In this document: piece after piece, positions 9,342 to 19,084 of the stretch
How the letters are laid out: each line of letters starts with the position of its first letter
How positions within the stretch are numbered: position 1 is the first letter of the stretch
Assembly: GCA_022010055.1 (NCBI GenBank)
Contig: CP091737.1
Span: 372,001 to 436,000, forward strand
Source: Treponema sp.
Lineage (GTDB): Bacteria > Spirochaetota > Spirochaetia > Treponematales > Treponemataceae
Direction: 5' to 3'
Length of the DNA: 64,000 bases
The notes under the pieces: generated by a model
Databases searched by the model: none
Told to the model about the DNA's origin: nothing
Seen by the model: only the letters and a program-made list of their open reading frames with translations
Position numbers and translations under genes: made by a program

Positions 9342-9553
9342 AGTCCAAATGTCGAGTTTTTTACTGAATCCGTAAATTGAATGAGCGGGAAGAAAAAGAA
9401 AGCGGCAACCGAGCCATTCTGAGCGCTAGCAAGCGATTTTGAAAAAAATCGCGCAGTCTGATACATTGTACGCGAAGTATGGCGAATTGACGCGCTTTTT
9501 CTGGTAGTTCATTCAATTTTTGTGCTGAATTTATAAAACTCGAAAATCGGGCT
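9342..9553. repeat. TCGAG-end intergenic element, copy C
   Basis: The left end AGTCCAAATGTCGAGTTTTT and the right end (reverse complement AGCCCGATTTTCGAGTTTTA) form an inverted repeat that continues inwards for about 43 bp, including AATTGAATGA. The interior differs from copies A and B and contains short hairpins such as GCGATTTT-GAA-AAAAATCGC. It ends 26 bp before ackA. Confidence 0.75.
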
Positions 9554-9579
9554 ATTTACATCTTTTTAGAGGAACGAAA

Positions 9580-10907
9580 ATGGTAATTTTAACACTTAAC
9601 TGCGGATCTTCTTCTGCAAAATATCAGGTTTATGACTGGGATGACAAGGTTGTAATGGCAAGCGGCGTTGTTGAGCGCATTGGTGATTCAGGTTCTTGCA
9701 TTACGCACAAGGCTCACGGTAAAAAGATTGAATTTGAAAGTCCGTGCCCGACCCACAAAGAGGCGATTGAGCTTATTCTTAAAGAAATCACTGATAAAGA
9801 AGTTGGTGTTATTGAAGATATGAGCGTTATTGGCGCAGTTGGACACAGAGTTTTGCATGGCGGCGACAAATTTACCAAATCAGTTCTGGTAACGCCGGAG
9901 GTTTTGGACACTTTCCGCTCTGTTGTTGATTTGGGACCGCTTCATATGCCGGCAAATATCATGGGAATCGAGGCGGCTCAGAAAGTTCTGCCGGATGTTC
10001 CTCACGCGGCTGTCATGGATACTGCATGGCACCAGACAATGCCTGAAAGTTCATTCATGTACGCAATTCCCCGCGAATGGTACACAAAGTATGCCGCAAG
10101 AAATATGGTTTCCACGGAACTTCTTTCCTTTACACTGCAAAACGCGCGGCTGCCCTTTTGGGAAAAGATCCAAAAGACACAAATCTTATTATCTGCCACA
10201 TTGGAAACGGCGCTTCATGCTGCGCTGTAAAAAACGGTGTATGCTACGATACAACTATGGGTCTTACTCCGCTTGCAGGTCTTGTTATGGGAACGCGTTC
10301 CGGTGATCTTGACCCGGCTCTTCCTTTCTATATCATGAGAAAAACCGGAATGAGCGTTGACGAGATGGACAAGGCTTTGAACAAAAAATCGGGTCTTCTT
10401 GGAATCACTGGAAAATATACTGACCGCCGCGATGTTGAAAAAGGCGCGGAAGAAGGCGATGCGCTTTGTAAACTTGGCCAGGAGATGGAAGGATACAGAA
10501 TCAAGAAGACAATCGGTGCCTACGCTGCCGCGCTTGGAAAGGTTGATGCGATTGTGTTTACGGCTGGTGTTGGCGAGCATTCGCCAAGAATCCGCGAGCT
10601 TGCCACAGAAAACCTTGAGATTTTGGGCGTAAAAATGGATTTAAAGAAAAATGCGCTTTCAAATACCTCGAATGCAGAAACTTTAATCAGCGCGGATGAC
10701 TCAAAAGTAAAGATTTTTGTAATTCCGACTGATGAGGAACTTGTGATGACTGAGGACGCTTATGCTCTTATGAAAGGAACTTACGATGTTCACACGAATT
10801 TTAAGTATTCGTTCCAGTCAAAGAATTATGTGAACAAAGCCCGCGAAGAATCTCTTAAAAAAGAGCTGGAAAAACTTCCGGAGCTTAAAGAAATTCTTGC
10901 CCGTTAA
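9580..10907 (+). CDS. ackA: AckA, acetate kinase (frame-broken)
   Basis: Converts acetyl phosphate and ADP to acetate and ATP, the usual ATP-yielding last step of mixed-acid fermentation. Visible: N-terminal LTLNCGSSSAKYQVYDW, GHRVLHGGDKF, the KYGFHGTSFLY motif, ICHIGNGASCCAV, DTTMGLTPLAGLVMGTRSGDLDP and FTAGVGEHSP, all ASKHA-fold acetate kinase signatures. The frame breaks in AAA 10101-10103 exactly within the KYGFHGTS motif; one more A gives one protein of about 443 aa. GAGGAA precedes the ATG. No pta gene lies beside it in the window. Confidence 0.94.
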
Positions 10908-10929
10908 CGGCGTTTAATTGGAGTTATTT

Positions 10930-11562
10930 ATGAAACAGGCTGTTGTTTTTTTAGCAGATGGCTTTGAAGAGATAGAGGCGCTTTCTCCTGTTGATTATCT
11001 GCGTAGAAGTCATCAGGTGGAAGTTACGACTGTCGCTGTTCCAAGCCCGACAATGAATGATCCGTATATTGTTATGGGTTCGCACAACATTCCGGTTATT
11101 GCCGATATGAATTTTGAAGAATTCAAGGCTAATTTTTCCGATGATTCAGATTTGCCGGATTTAATATTTTGTCCGGGAGGAATGACCGGTTCTGAAAACC
11201 TTGCCGCGAACGAGGAGATAACCGCGTACATAAAAAAATGCGCGGCGGCTGGAAAATTTGTTTCAGCTATTTGCGCCGCGCCGGCTGTTGTTCTTGCAAA
11301 AACCGGTGTTCTTAAGGGCAAAAAATGGACTTGCTATCCGGATATGGAAAAAAACGTTGAGCAGTATTGCGGAAAAGAGGCTTCTGTTGCTAATGTTTTG
11401 GAGGGAAGCGTCCACTGTTCGGATAGTCCTTTTGAGACAGACGGCAACGTAATCACAAGCCGCGGCGCCGGCACAGCCGAACAGTTTGCAATGGAGCTTG
11501 TGCGCCTTCTGGCCGGCTGCGAAACCGCGGAAAAAATCCGCAAGGGAACAGTCCAGAGATGA
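10930..11562 (+). CDS. DJ-1/PfpI family protein (ThiJ-like)
   Basis: A 210-aa single-domain protein of the DJ-1/ThiJ superfamily. FLADGFEEIEALSPVDYLRR carries the conserved Glu near the active site and SAICAAPAVVLA the nucleophile-elbow Cys; CYPDME and TSRGAGTAEQFAMELVR are also typical. The family includes deglycases, chaperones and proteins once called ThiJ; the specific role is not readable. The start at 10930 is preferred over the in-frame TTG at 10918 because GGAG lies seven bases before 10930. It follows ackA by 22 bp and is probably cotranscribed. Confidence 0.85.
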   Translation: MKQAVVFLADGFEEIEALSPVDYLRRSHQVEVTTVAVPSPTMNDPYIVMGSHNIPVIADMNFEEFKANFSDDSDLPDLIFCPGGMTGSENLAANEEITAYIKKCAAAGKFVSAICAAPAVVLAKTGVLKGKKWTCYPDMEKNVEQYCGKEASVANVLEGSVHCSDSPFETDGNVITSRGAGTAEQFAMELVRLLAGCETAEKIRKGTVQR

Positions 11563-11607
11563 TTTTTCATTGCATAGAAATATGAACTGAAATGTTAAAT
11601 AAAAAAG

Positions 11608-11647
11608 GCTGGTCATATTGAGAAGTATACTTCACAATATGACCAGC
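11608..11647 (-). terminator. Terminator of the NYN gene, near-perfect 40-nt palindrome
   Basis: GCTGGTCATATTG pairs with CAATATGACCAGC, and the centre GAAGTA/TACTTC also pairs, leaving one A-A mismatch. Reading on the minus strand the stem is followed by CCTTTTTTA, a U tract. It lies 35 bp beyond the stop of the minus-strand NYN gene and may also stop ackA/DJ-1 transcripts from the other side. Confidence 0.75.
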
Positions 11648-11681
11648 TATTGTTAGAAATCACTTATTTAATCATTGCGGT

Positions 11682-12341
11682 TCATTTTATGATAGTTTGT
11701 CTTAGTTTCCATTCTGGAGGAATGTTGTATTTCCCCTCATCTATACTATCTGGCATTATTGCATTTTCAAAGCGTTTGTAATTATTTTTTAATAGTGTCG
11801 GTTTTACTTTCCAAGTCAATAGAGTTGCTGTCATATCATGACTGTAATTTGAAGGTGGAAAGTAAACTTTTATTTTTTTATTTGGGAAATCTTTCTTTAT
11901 TAGCTCAAGAGGTGGTATTAAGTCCGTGTCAGCACTTACAAGAACTACTTTATCAGTATTGTTGTGTATGCAGTCATTTATCATTCTTACTGAAATATTA
12001 ACATCAGTCTTTTTTTCTTCTGGACGAGATATGTCACCATTGCAATATGGGCATATTATATGTTTTTCAAGATACTTTCCGCGGATTACTTCAAATTTAT
12101 TTCCATTTATAACCTTATTTGCATTTAGAAAAGCACTCTGTCTTTGATTTTTTCCTGCGCTCAATGGGGAAGCTGTAAAATATACGATTTTTTCTATAGT
12201 ATCATTTTGAGAGATAAATCCGCTGAAAAGTTTTACTAAATCAATCCAATAGGCATTATACCATTTGCCGTCAGCTTTCGCAGAACGTTTTATGCCATAG
12301 TAAAAATTAAAACCATCAATGTAAAAAGTTGTTCGTGCCAT
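11682..12341 (-). CDS. NYN-domain protein, putative ribonuclease
   Basis: A 219-aa protein of the NYN (PIN-like, LabA/DUF88) superfamily, whose members are metal-dependent ribonucleases or nucleic-acid-binding proteins. MARTTFYIDGFNFYYGI holds the first acidic residue and VLVSADTDLIPPLELIKK the conserved DxD cluster. A CPYC pair at about residue 103 may bind zinc or form a disulfide. ATG 12341 is preferred over in-frame upstream codons because AGGAGAG lies just before it and the promoter and leader lie upstream. The gene is flanked by its own promoter, a structured leader and a terminator, so it is a self-contained unit inserted between unrelated genes. Confidence 0.85.
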   Translation of the reverse strand: MARTTFYIDGFNFYYGIKRSAKADGKWYNAYWIDLVKLFSGFISQNDTIEKIVYFTASPLSAGKNQRQSAFLNANKVINGNKFEVIRGKYLEKHIICPYCNGDISRPEEKKTDVNISVRMINDCIHNNTDKVVLVSADTDLIPPLELIKKDFPNKKIKVYFPPSNYSHDMTATLLTWKVKPTLLKNNYKRFENAIMPDSIDEGKYNIPPEWKLRQTIIK

Positions 12342-12357
12342 GTCTCTCCTATATATA

Positions 12358-12420
12358 AATAAAGAAAGCCACGACAGGCGTGGCTTATAACCATACAAGA
12401 AAGTATGGCGTTGCTTTATT
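12358..12420 (-). ncRNA. Predicted three-way-junction leader of the NYN gene
   Basis: On the minus strand the sequence folds as an outer stem AATAAAG/CTTTATT (12414-12420 with 12358-12364) enclosing hairpin CCATAC-TTTCTT-GTATGG and hairpin AAGCCACG-CCTGT-CGTGGCTT. The predicted transcription start is at or within 3 bases of the first stem base, and the Shine-Dalgarno site follows the last stem base by 9 bases. Fold inferred by eye. Confidence 0.55.
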
Positions 12421-12423
12421 AAA

Positions 12424-12452
12424 AATATAAATAGGGCTAACGATTTTGTCAA
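12424..12452 (-). promoter_or_regulatory. Sigma-70 promoter of the NYN gene
   Basis: On the minus strand TTGACA (12447-12452) is followed, after exactly 17 bp, by TATATT (12424-12429). Transcription would begin near 12417. Confidence 0.75.
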
Positions 12453-12507
12453 CTGATTTTTTATTATTTTAAAATACTGTATTGGAAGATTTTCGTACTG
12501 TTTTTTC

Positions 12508-13753
12508 TTATCTCCCCCGCTTGTATTTTTCGTCCGGCGTGATTATTGCGTCAATCTTTATCTGTTTTTCTACCGCGGTTTTTTGAACAAGTTCTTTTGT
12601 GTATTTTTTTGTTCCGCGCGGAGCCGGGTGCGGCTCAGCATCGCCAATCAGTATGATTTTTTTCTGCGCATCCGGCCGCCATTCGTAGAATTCCAGGGAA
12701 GCATAAAGCGCTTCGTAAACCGCTTCCGGAATGTCGCCGCCTTCCTTTCCGTTTATTTTGAAGCCGTTCAGGTTTTTGTTAAAAATATTTATATCTTTTG
12801 TAAAATCAAAGAATTTTACAGGAAGGTTTTTGTACCTGAAGTTGTCGCCGTAGTCGCGGTAGAGCAGAAGCCCGAATCTAATGTCCTTAAAATCTTTTAA
12901 TGAGTCTATAAGCCGAGGAACCCATTCTTTCCTTAGCTGTTCAATATCGTCTTTCATGCTGCCGGTTGCATCAATTGCAAAAACAACATCGACCATATTT
13001 TTAGGATTGATATTTTCTATGGCGGCCATAATGTCGTCTACGATTGTTTCAGGTCCTTTTGAATATGTTAGAAAATCTGAAATTTCGCTGAATTTTGCGC
13101 TTGCGATAGGATTGTAGTCGTCTGTAAGAACAGGAATTTCTTCTTTTTCTGGAATTTTTCCGGTTCAGGGATGATTTTTTCTTCGGTGTTCTGCTCTGGT
13201 TCATGGCGGATTTTTACTTTTGGTCCAAGGTCGAACATATAGGCATTGTCATAATATTCGCCGGTGTAGTCGGCATATTTTTTTTCAAAAGCGCGGATAT
13301 TTATGAAAGTTCCCTTGCTGATAGTGATTTTTCCGTTTCTTGACCAGGGGTATCCGTATTGCATCTGGTGCGGAATGTAGATGTGGAACGCTTCGCCGAA
13401 CTGCTCGTCAGGTTCGGGTGTGGAATCTATAAGGCTGAATTTTGAATATTCCGATTCAAGTTTTTTTCCGTCCAGAAAGCGGATTTCATCTCCGTTTATT
13501 GCGTTGTATTCCAGCGCGCGGTATGCGTAGCTGTCGTTTTTTCCGGCAGGATCCTTTGTCGTTTCAACTAGCATTATTGATTCAACTTTGGGAAGTTTTT
13601 TTACAAAAAGATGATAACCCTGCGCGTCGCTGAAGCTGTTGCTTAATTCCGGCTCAAGGCGAATATCGCCCGGCTTTATAAGAAGCCCGCTCTGCGCAAA
13701 AATTCCGAGGCATGCAAAAAATACTGATAAAATAAGAAAAACATTTTTTTCAT
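12508..13753 (-). CDS. Secreted von Willebrand factor A domain protein (frame-broken)
   Basis: About 415 aa after repair. After a signal peptide (VFLILSVFFACLGIFAQ) comes an N-terminal region of about 200 aa without a recognised domain, then a vWA domain: VDVVFAIDATGSMKDDI carries the MIDAS metal-site motif DxTxS, and KIILIGDAEPHPAPRG the later conserved Asp. Two frame breaks lie in the T7 run 13744-13750, directly after the start codon, and the T5 run 13155-13159; one base in each joins the three pieces into FAQSGLLIKPGD... and EEIPVLTDDYNP. Related treponemal proteins are periplasmic or surface exposed. Function is unknown beyond likely protein binding. Confidence 0.8.
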
Positions 13754-13793
13754 ATCTATATTATCGGAAGAAAATAGTGGAATCTGAATAAGT

Positions 13794-13877
13794 AGTTCAA
13801 ATTTTGAGTTTTTATGAATTGTAAATCCACTTACGCTCTTATCTTTTTTTTTATAAAAAAACTCGATTTTTCAGGCT
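13794..13877. repeat. TCGAG-end intergenic element, copy D (short)
   Basis: The left end AGTTCAAATTTTGAGTTTTT and the right end (reverse complement AGCCTGAAAAATCGAGTTTT) bound only 84 bp. It lies between the divergent vWA gene and the 13951 gene. Confidence 0.55.
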
Positions 13878-13950
13878 TTGTAAAAATTTTTCATTCTTTT
13901 TCTTCGATTTTTCTTTAAATACCGGAATTCTGATGTATAATATTAAAGTT

Positions 13951-15036
13951 ATGTCCGACGCACGTGAAAACAAAAAGTTTATAGAAGTTTCTCTTTCAGA
14001 TTTTTATGATGCTGAGCCGGAAGTTGCAAGAGTTCAGGATGAGGGAATTGTAATTCTTACTCCAAAGGAAAAAATCCTTTACAATCAGTTTATTCCGTTA
14101 TTAATGGAAAAAGCCCCGGAACGTCTTGAAGTTATAGAAAGCCGTATGAAGGATCTTACGCGTCTTGCCGAAGCTGTCGCTCGTTTTCCTTCTTTGCTGG
14201 AACGCCATGATTTGCCCGGCGGAATTCGTACTCCTCAGCTTTTAATAGATTCTCTTGTAAAGCACCAGGCTAAAGGCGACACAACGCTTCAGCTTCCTTC
14301 AAAAGCTATTCTTGGAAAAGGATATATGGTCGCCAAAATCCATACTTTTTCTTCCATGGCAAAAATAAGCGAACAGATTGGCGCGCCAAAATCCATAACA
14401 CAGGCTCTTCAGCTGGAAACTGTAACGATGATGTTTACGCTTCTTGCGGAAGATGTTTACATTGACCTTATAAACGATGGCTCGTTGCCGCTGGAATTCA
14501 GAAGAAGCTGGGGACTTTCGCTTTTGCTTTTGTGGGAACACAGAAACGATCAGACAATAGAGTCCGTTGCGCCTGTTCTTCAGCAGGTTTGGAGCGCGCG
14601 CAGACGCCTTGCTCCTGCTTTTGGCACAATGATGGGAACCAGCGAGCTTATAATGATGAGTATGCAGATGGATGAGCAGTGGATTTCGTTTATAAAAAGC
14701 AAGCTGCAGATTCCTGAGGTCACACAGGCTATGGAAGAGTTTCTTTTTGGAATTTCCACAGAGCAGGTTGCGACTTTGAAGAATATTCTGCGTGAACGGG
14801 GAATTTCTTCTATTAATCGCGATGATGTTTCAACTTTTTTGGGTGAGCACGTAAAGTCTGATGCCGGACTTGACTACCGCGATTTTTATTCATTGTATAC
14901 TGTTCGCCGGGACGATGCCCGCGCCAGAGACAGAATGAAACTTTCTGGTCCTAAAAAAACACTGGAAGATTATTTTATCATGTATATAACGGAAATGAAC
15001 CAGGAAAAACAGCAGAAAGACAGTTTTGCAATCTAA
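13951..15036 (+). CDS. Conserved treponemal protein of unknown function
   Basis: 361 aa from the ATG at 13951 (367 aa from 13933). It is mainly alpha-helical, without signal peptide or membrane span. Near the N-terminus is EPEVARVQDEGIVILTPKEK; the middle is rich in leucine and charged residues, and the C-terminus (KKTLEDYFIMYITEMNQEKQ) is a likely helix. I do not recognise a domain. A TATAAT box at 13936-13941 overlaps the upstream ATG and ends nine bases before 13951, so the mRNA would start near 13949; this favours 13951 and an almost leaderless message. No clear Shine-Dalgarno site precedes either ATG. It is followed by the amylase gene with a 219-bp gap. Confidence 0.75.
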   Translation: MSDARENKKFIEVSLSDFYDAEPEVARVQDEGIVILTPKEKILYNQFIPLLMEKAPERLEVIESRMKDLTRLAEAVARFPSLLERHDLPGGIRTPQLLIDSLVKHQAKGDTTLQLPSKAILGKGYMVAKIHTFSSMAKISEQIGAPKSITQALQLETVTMMFTLLAEDVYIDLINDGSLPLEFRRSWGLSLLLLWEHRNDQTIESVAPVLQQVWSARRRLAPAFGTMMGTSELIMMSMQMDEQWISFIKSKLQIPEVTQAMEEFLFGISTEQVATLKNILRERGISSINRDDVSTFLGEHVKSDAGLDYRDFYSLYTVRRDDARARDRMKLSGPKKTLEDYFIMYITEMNQEKQQKDSFAI

Positions 15037-15255
15037 AATATAACAATTTTTTTATTTGATTTATTTAATATTCGGATTTAACATAAATTGTATGTAAAAA
15101 TGTTCAGATAACTTTTCTATATTATTTACATTGTTCCAATTTCGGTAAGAGATTCAAAAACTAAAAACGTGTTTGCAGGATTTGGCCGTGTTTAGGAGCA
15201 CGTGCTGGCGGTAAGGGAAAAGCTGCCATGCCGGATTTCTGTTTTGGAGGACACT

Positions 15256-18200
15256 ATGAAAAAGCTGGGAATTAAAAACTTCCTGCTGGTTTTGGCGTCT
15301 GCAGTTATTATTGCGGGCTGTTCAAATTCATTGGATGAACGTTCAGATTCGTCGGAAAATCCGTCGGCTGTGGGTTCTGTTTTTGTAAATGACGGAGATT
15401 CCCGCGCTATTTTTGCGGACGGCATTGTTTCTGCCGTTGCGACTGTAACCGGAACCGGAATAAAAAACGGTTCTGAACCAACCGGAAAAAGCGATGTTTC
15501 CGCCGGAAAAGGAACTCTTTCTGTTTCTGGAATTCCTGCCGGAAAGAACCGTATTATAACTGTTCAGGCTTATAACAGTGACGGAAAAATAAACGGCGTT
15601 ACAATGCGCGCTGTCTGTGATGTTAAGGCAGGTGAAAATACTTCTGTTTCCGTAAACTGGGCTTCAACTGCGCTTGGAAATGTTTTTGCCGAGCTGCATT
15701 CTCTTGGAAAAGACTTAAGTTCCGTTAATATTGCAAAAATAAAGGCTGCGGTTCCAGCCGATGTTTCATCTCCTTTTGTAAATGCAAAAAAAATCGCTTC
15801 TGACTATGTTTCGGATAGCTTAAAATCTTCTTCTGAATACAAACTTTCTGCGTCAACCGTGACTTTGACTGCAAAAAATATTTCCGGCTACAAAGTTTAT
15901 GCCGGCGACCCTTTTTCTGAAGTTCAGACTATTTCTTCGGAATCTTCTGAATCAACTTTTCAAGTTGCGCCTGGAACATGGCCTATTTATGCGGTGGACA
16001 GTACTGGTGCTGTAAAGGCGTTTGGCTACGGAACTTTTACCGACGGCGGAAAACATACAATCAATATCACAAACAATGGCTCGGTAAATTGTCGTTGACG
16101 GAACTGTTATTGAAGACAGGATTATTGTGCATGCGAAAGGCTATTCTCATATTTGGGCATGGTGGGAATCTGATGGCGAAAATAATAATTACACTGGAGG
16201 AAAATGGCCTGGAAAAGAAATGACGGCAGAAGTAAATTCTTGGTATTCTACAGAGATAAAAACCGCAAAATGTAATGTGATTCTTAGTAATAGTGGAAAA
16301 GGACAGACTTCTGAAAAAGGCGATGAATTGACAGCCGGCGAATGGTGGTACAAAGACGGCGAGTGGTATGATGGAAATCCGGAGGATTCTGTAGCGCCGA
16401 TTGTGATTTCATTCAAATCAAGCGCTTCTGGAACTGTGAGCGGACCACTTGTGCTTACTGCGGAGGTTACGGATAATTCTGCGCTAAAAAAAGTTGTGTT
16501 CTACATAGGCTCAAAAGAAATCGGCTCGCAGGATGTTGCTGGAACGTCTGCAACTGCGACTTATGAATGGAATACTGCCTACGTAAAAACGGCACATATA
16601 ATGTTCGTGCTGTCGCCTATGATGCTGCAAACAACGCTTCAGAAGAAAAATCAATTTCAGTTACAACAAAGAACGAGAATCTCCCTCCTGTGGCAGTTAT
16701 TTCTGGAAGTTCTTATGCAAAAACTGAATCAACAAAAGAATTTGACGCGGGGCTTTCTTATGACCAGAATGAAGGGACTATAAAATCCTATTCATGGAGT
16801 GTTTCTGGCGGTGCGGCAATTTTAAGCGGAGGCGGCACAAGCAAAATCACAGTAAAAATGCCTTCTGTTGAAGGCGAGGTTATGGTAAGCCTTTCTGTTG
16901 CTGATGATGAGGGAGCATCTTCTGAAACTGTTTCAAGAACCGTAAAAGTTCGCGGGCAGAGTCAGACAAGCGGCGACTTCCGCGATGAAACAATCTACTT
17001 TTTGATGACAACAAGATTCTATGATGGGGATAAATCTAATAACCGCTATTGTTGGGATGATGAGTCTTGTTTAATTCGGAAACTTTGGGTGATCCGGGAT
17101 GGAGAGGAGATTTTAAAGGTCTTATAGAAAAACTGGATTATATAAAAGCTCTTGGGTTCACTGCAATTTGGATTACACCAGTTGTTGAAAATGCTTCTGG
17201 TCTTGATTATCACGGTTATCATGCATTTGATTTTAGCCGTGTTGACCCGCGTTATGAATCATCAGGAGCTACTTATCAGGATTTGATAGATGCGGCCCAT
17301 GCAAAAGGAATTAAAATTATTCAAGATATAGTTTTAAATCATACAGGAAACTTTGGAGAAAGAAATCTTCTTCCTATTATGAAGAAAAACTATTCAGAAG
17401 ATGATGGTTTGCACAGTGTTTCAGCTTCTCCTGACCATGATTCAAAAGATATCTATGGAAATAGTGCTTACGCAAAACTAAGCGCAGGCGCAAAAATACA
17501 AGGTTTTAATACTTACGAGGATATTGAAAAGTCTTCATTGGATTCTGACAAGAAAGGAGGGGCTTTGTATCAAGCTCGTCTTATGACAATGAAAGATGAT
17601 TCGATTGATACAGATGACCCTGGAAGGCTTTATCATCATTATGGGGTATTTCAGTGGGAAAGTTATTATGTTCAGGAAGGGCAGATGGCAGGAGACTGTG
17701 TTGACTTGAATACAGAGAATCCTGTTGTTGCAAAATATCTTCGAGATTGTTACATCAACTATATCAATATGGGGGTTGATGCATTCCGTATTGATACAAT
17801 GAAGCATATAAGTCGTCTTACAATGAACAAAGAATTTATTCCTCAGTTTAAAGAAGCTGGTGGAGAAGGTTTCTTTATTTTTGGAGAAGGTTGTGTTCTT
17901 AGAAATGAAGTATGGAATGCAGGTATGCCTGGAATTTCTGTTCCGTTTTATACTTGGAATGCTAATAAAAATAAAACGGATGCTTCTTATTCTTGGGAAA
18001 CTTTGCCGAGTGGTGCGGCAAAAAATTTGTTAATGGCAAAAACTCATTTTGAGGATAATACAGAAGGTATTCAGCTAACTTCGAATAATGCTTTCTTAGA
18101 TGGAAATAATTATCATGCTCCTGATTACAGCAAAGCTTCTGGATTGCAGATGATTGACTTTTTTATGCATCATGGTTTTGAAAATGCGGGCGCAGCTTTT

Positions 18201-18913
18201 GGTATTGCAAATAAAGAGGATCAGTATTTTAATGATGCAACTTATAACGTTACTTATGTAGATAGTCATGACTATGGTCCTAACAGCGGTGGTTATTTGT
18301 ATACTCGTTATGGCGGTGGAACTGCTGCCTGGGCAGGAAATTTCAACCTTATGTTTACATTCAGAGGTATTCCTTGTGTTTATTATGGTTCAGAAATTGA
18401 ATTTCAAAAGAACAAGCAGATTGAACCGTATACAAATGGAAATAAAGCTCCTTACGCAGAATCTGGACGAGCTTATTATGGCGACCATTTGGAAGGAAGT
18501 ATATCTGCTGACGATGTTGGAGTTTATACTGCAAGCGGTGAAATTGAAACAACTTTAAATTCTGATTTGTCTCAGCATCTTATGCGTCTGAATCAAATCA
18601 GACGGGCAATTTCTGCTCTTAGAAAAGGTCAGTATTCAACAGAAGGTTGCAAGGGAGAAAGTGTTGCATTCAAACGTCGTTATACAGATTCCAATACAGA
18701 CAGTTTGCGGCGGTTGCAATAAATGGGGGTGCGACATTTACCGGACTTCCTGCTGGAGAATATATTGAAGTTGTTACAGGAAAAACTATCAATTCAAATG
18801 GAACAATAAGAACAGATTCTATTGGTGAAGGAAATATGCGCATTTACGTTCTGAAAACTCCTTCTTGCGAAATCGATGGTAAAATCGGAAAAGACGGTGC
18901 TTATCTTAAATAG
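15256..18913 (+). CDS. Alpha-amylase, GH13 lipoprotein with starch-binding module (frame-broken)
   Basis: About 1220 aa when repaired. Order: lipoprotein signal with AGCSN; a long Ser/Thr-rich N-terminal region (to about residue 280); a starch-binding module resembling that of PulA (HAKGYSHIWAWWESDGENNN, TGGKWPG); two Ig/PKD-like domains (VTDNSALKKVVFYIG; SYDQNEGTIKSYSWSV); and the GH13 barrel with DIVLNHT, GVDAFRIDTMKH (nucleophile Asp), FFIFGEGCV (Glu) and YVDSHDYG (third Asp), then a C-terminal beta domain. It should hydrolyse alpha-1,4 links at the cell surface. Four breaks, each one base short, occur at 16086-16088, 16585-16589, 17069 and 18704-18706; each repair restores a continuous domain. 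The Shine-Dalgarno site is GGAGGAC. In 15037-15255 only AT-rich DNA with a weak TATATTATT box is seen. Confidence 0.9.
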
Positions 18914-18941
18914 TTTTGGTAAAAATAGATAAGGCAAAAAA

Positions 18942-18982
18942 AAATAAACCCCGGCGAATGCGTTCGGGGTTTATTTTTTTTT
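18942..18982 (+). terminator. Terminator between amylase and pckG
   Basis: AAATAAACCCCG pairs with CGGGGTTTATTT followed by T8. It closes the amylase gene. Two more hairpins (GCCGCAAG/CTTGCGGC near 19027-19043 and GAGTTTGC/GCAAACTC near 19050-19071) lie between it and the pckG stop and may serve the minus strand. Confidence 0.85.
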
Positions 18983-19084
18983 AGTGGCACAGGCAAGTCT
19001 GTCTATTTGCGCAGGGTTGCCTGCTGCCGCAAGCCTTGCGGCTTGCTTATCGAGTTTGCCTTTCAGCAAACTCGCTCAATAAAA

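Noticed and set aside
13933..13950. ATG 13933 as the start of the hypothetical gene
   Set aside because: It overlaps a TATAAT box and has no Shine-Dalgarno site; 13951 fits the predicted transcription start.
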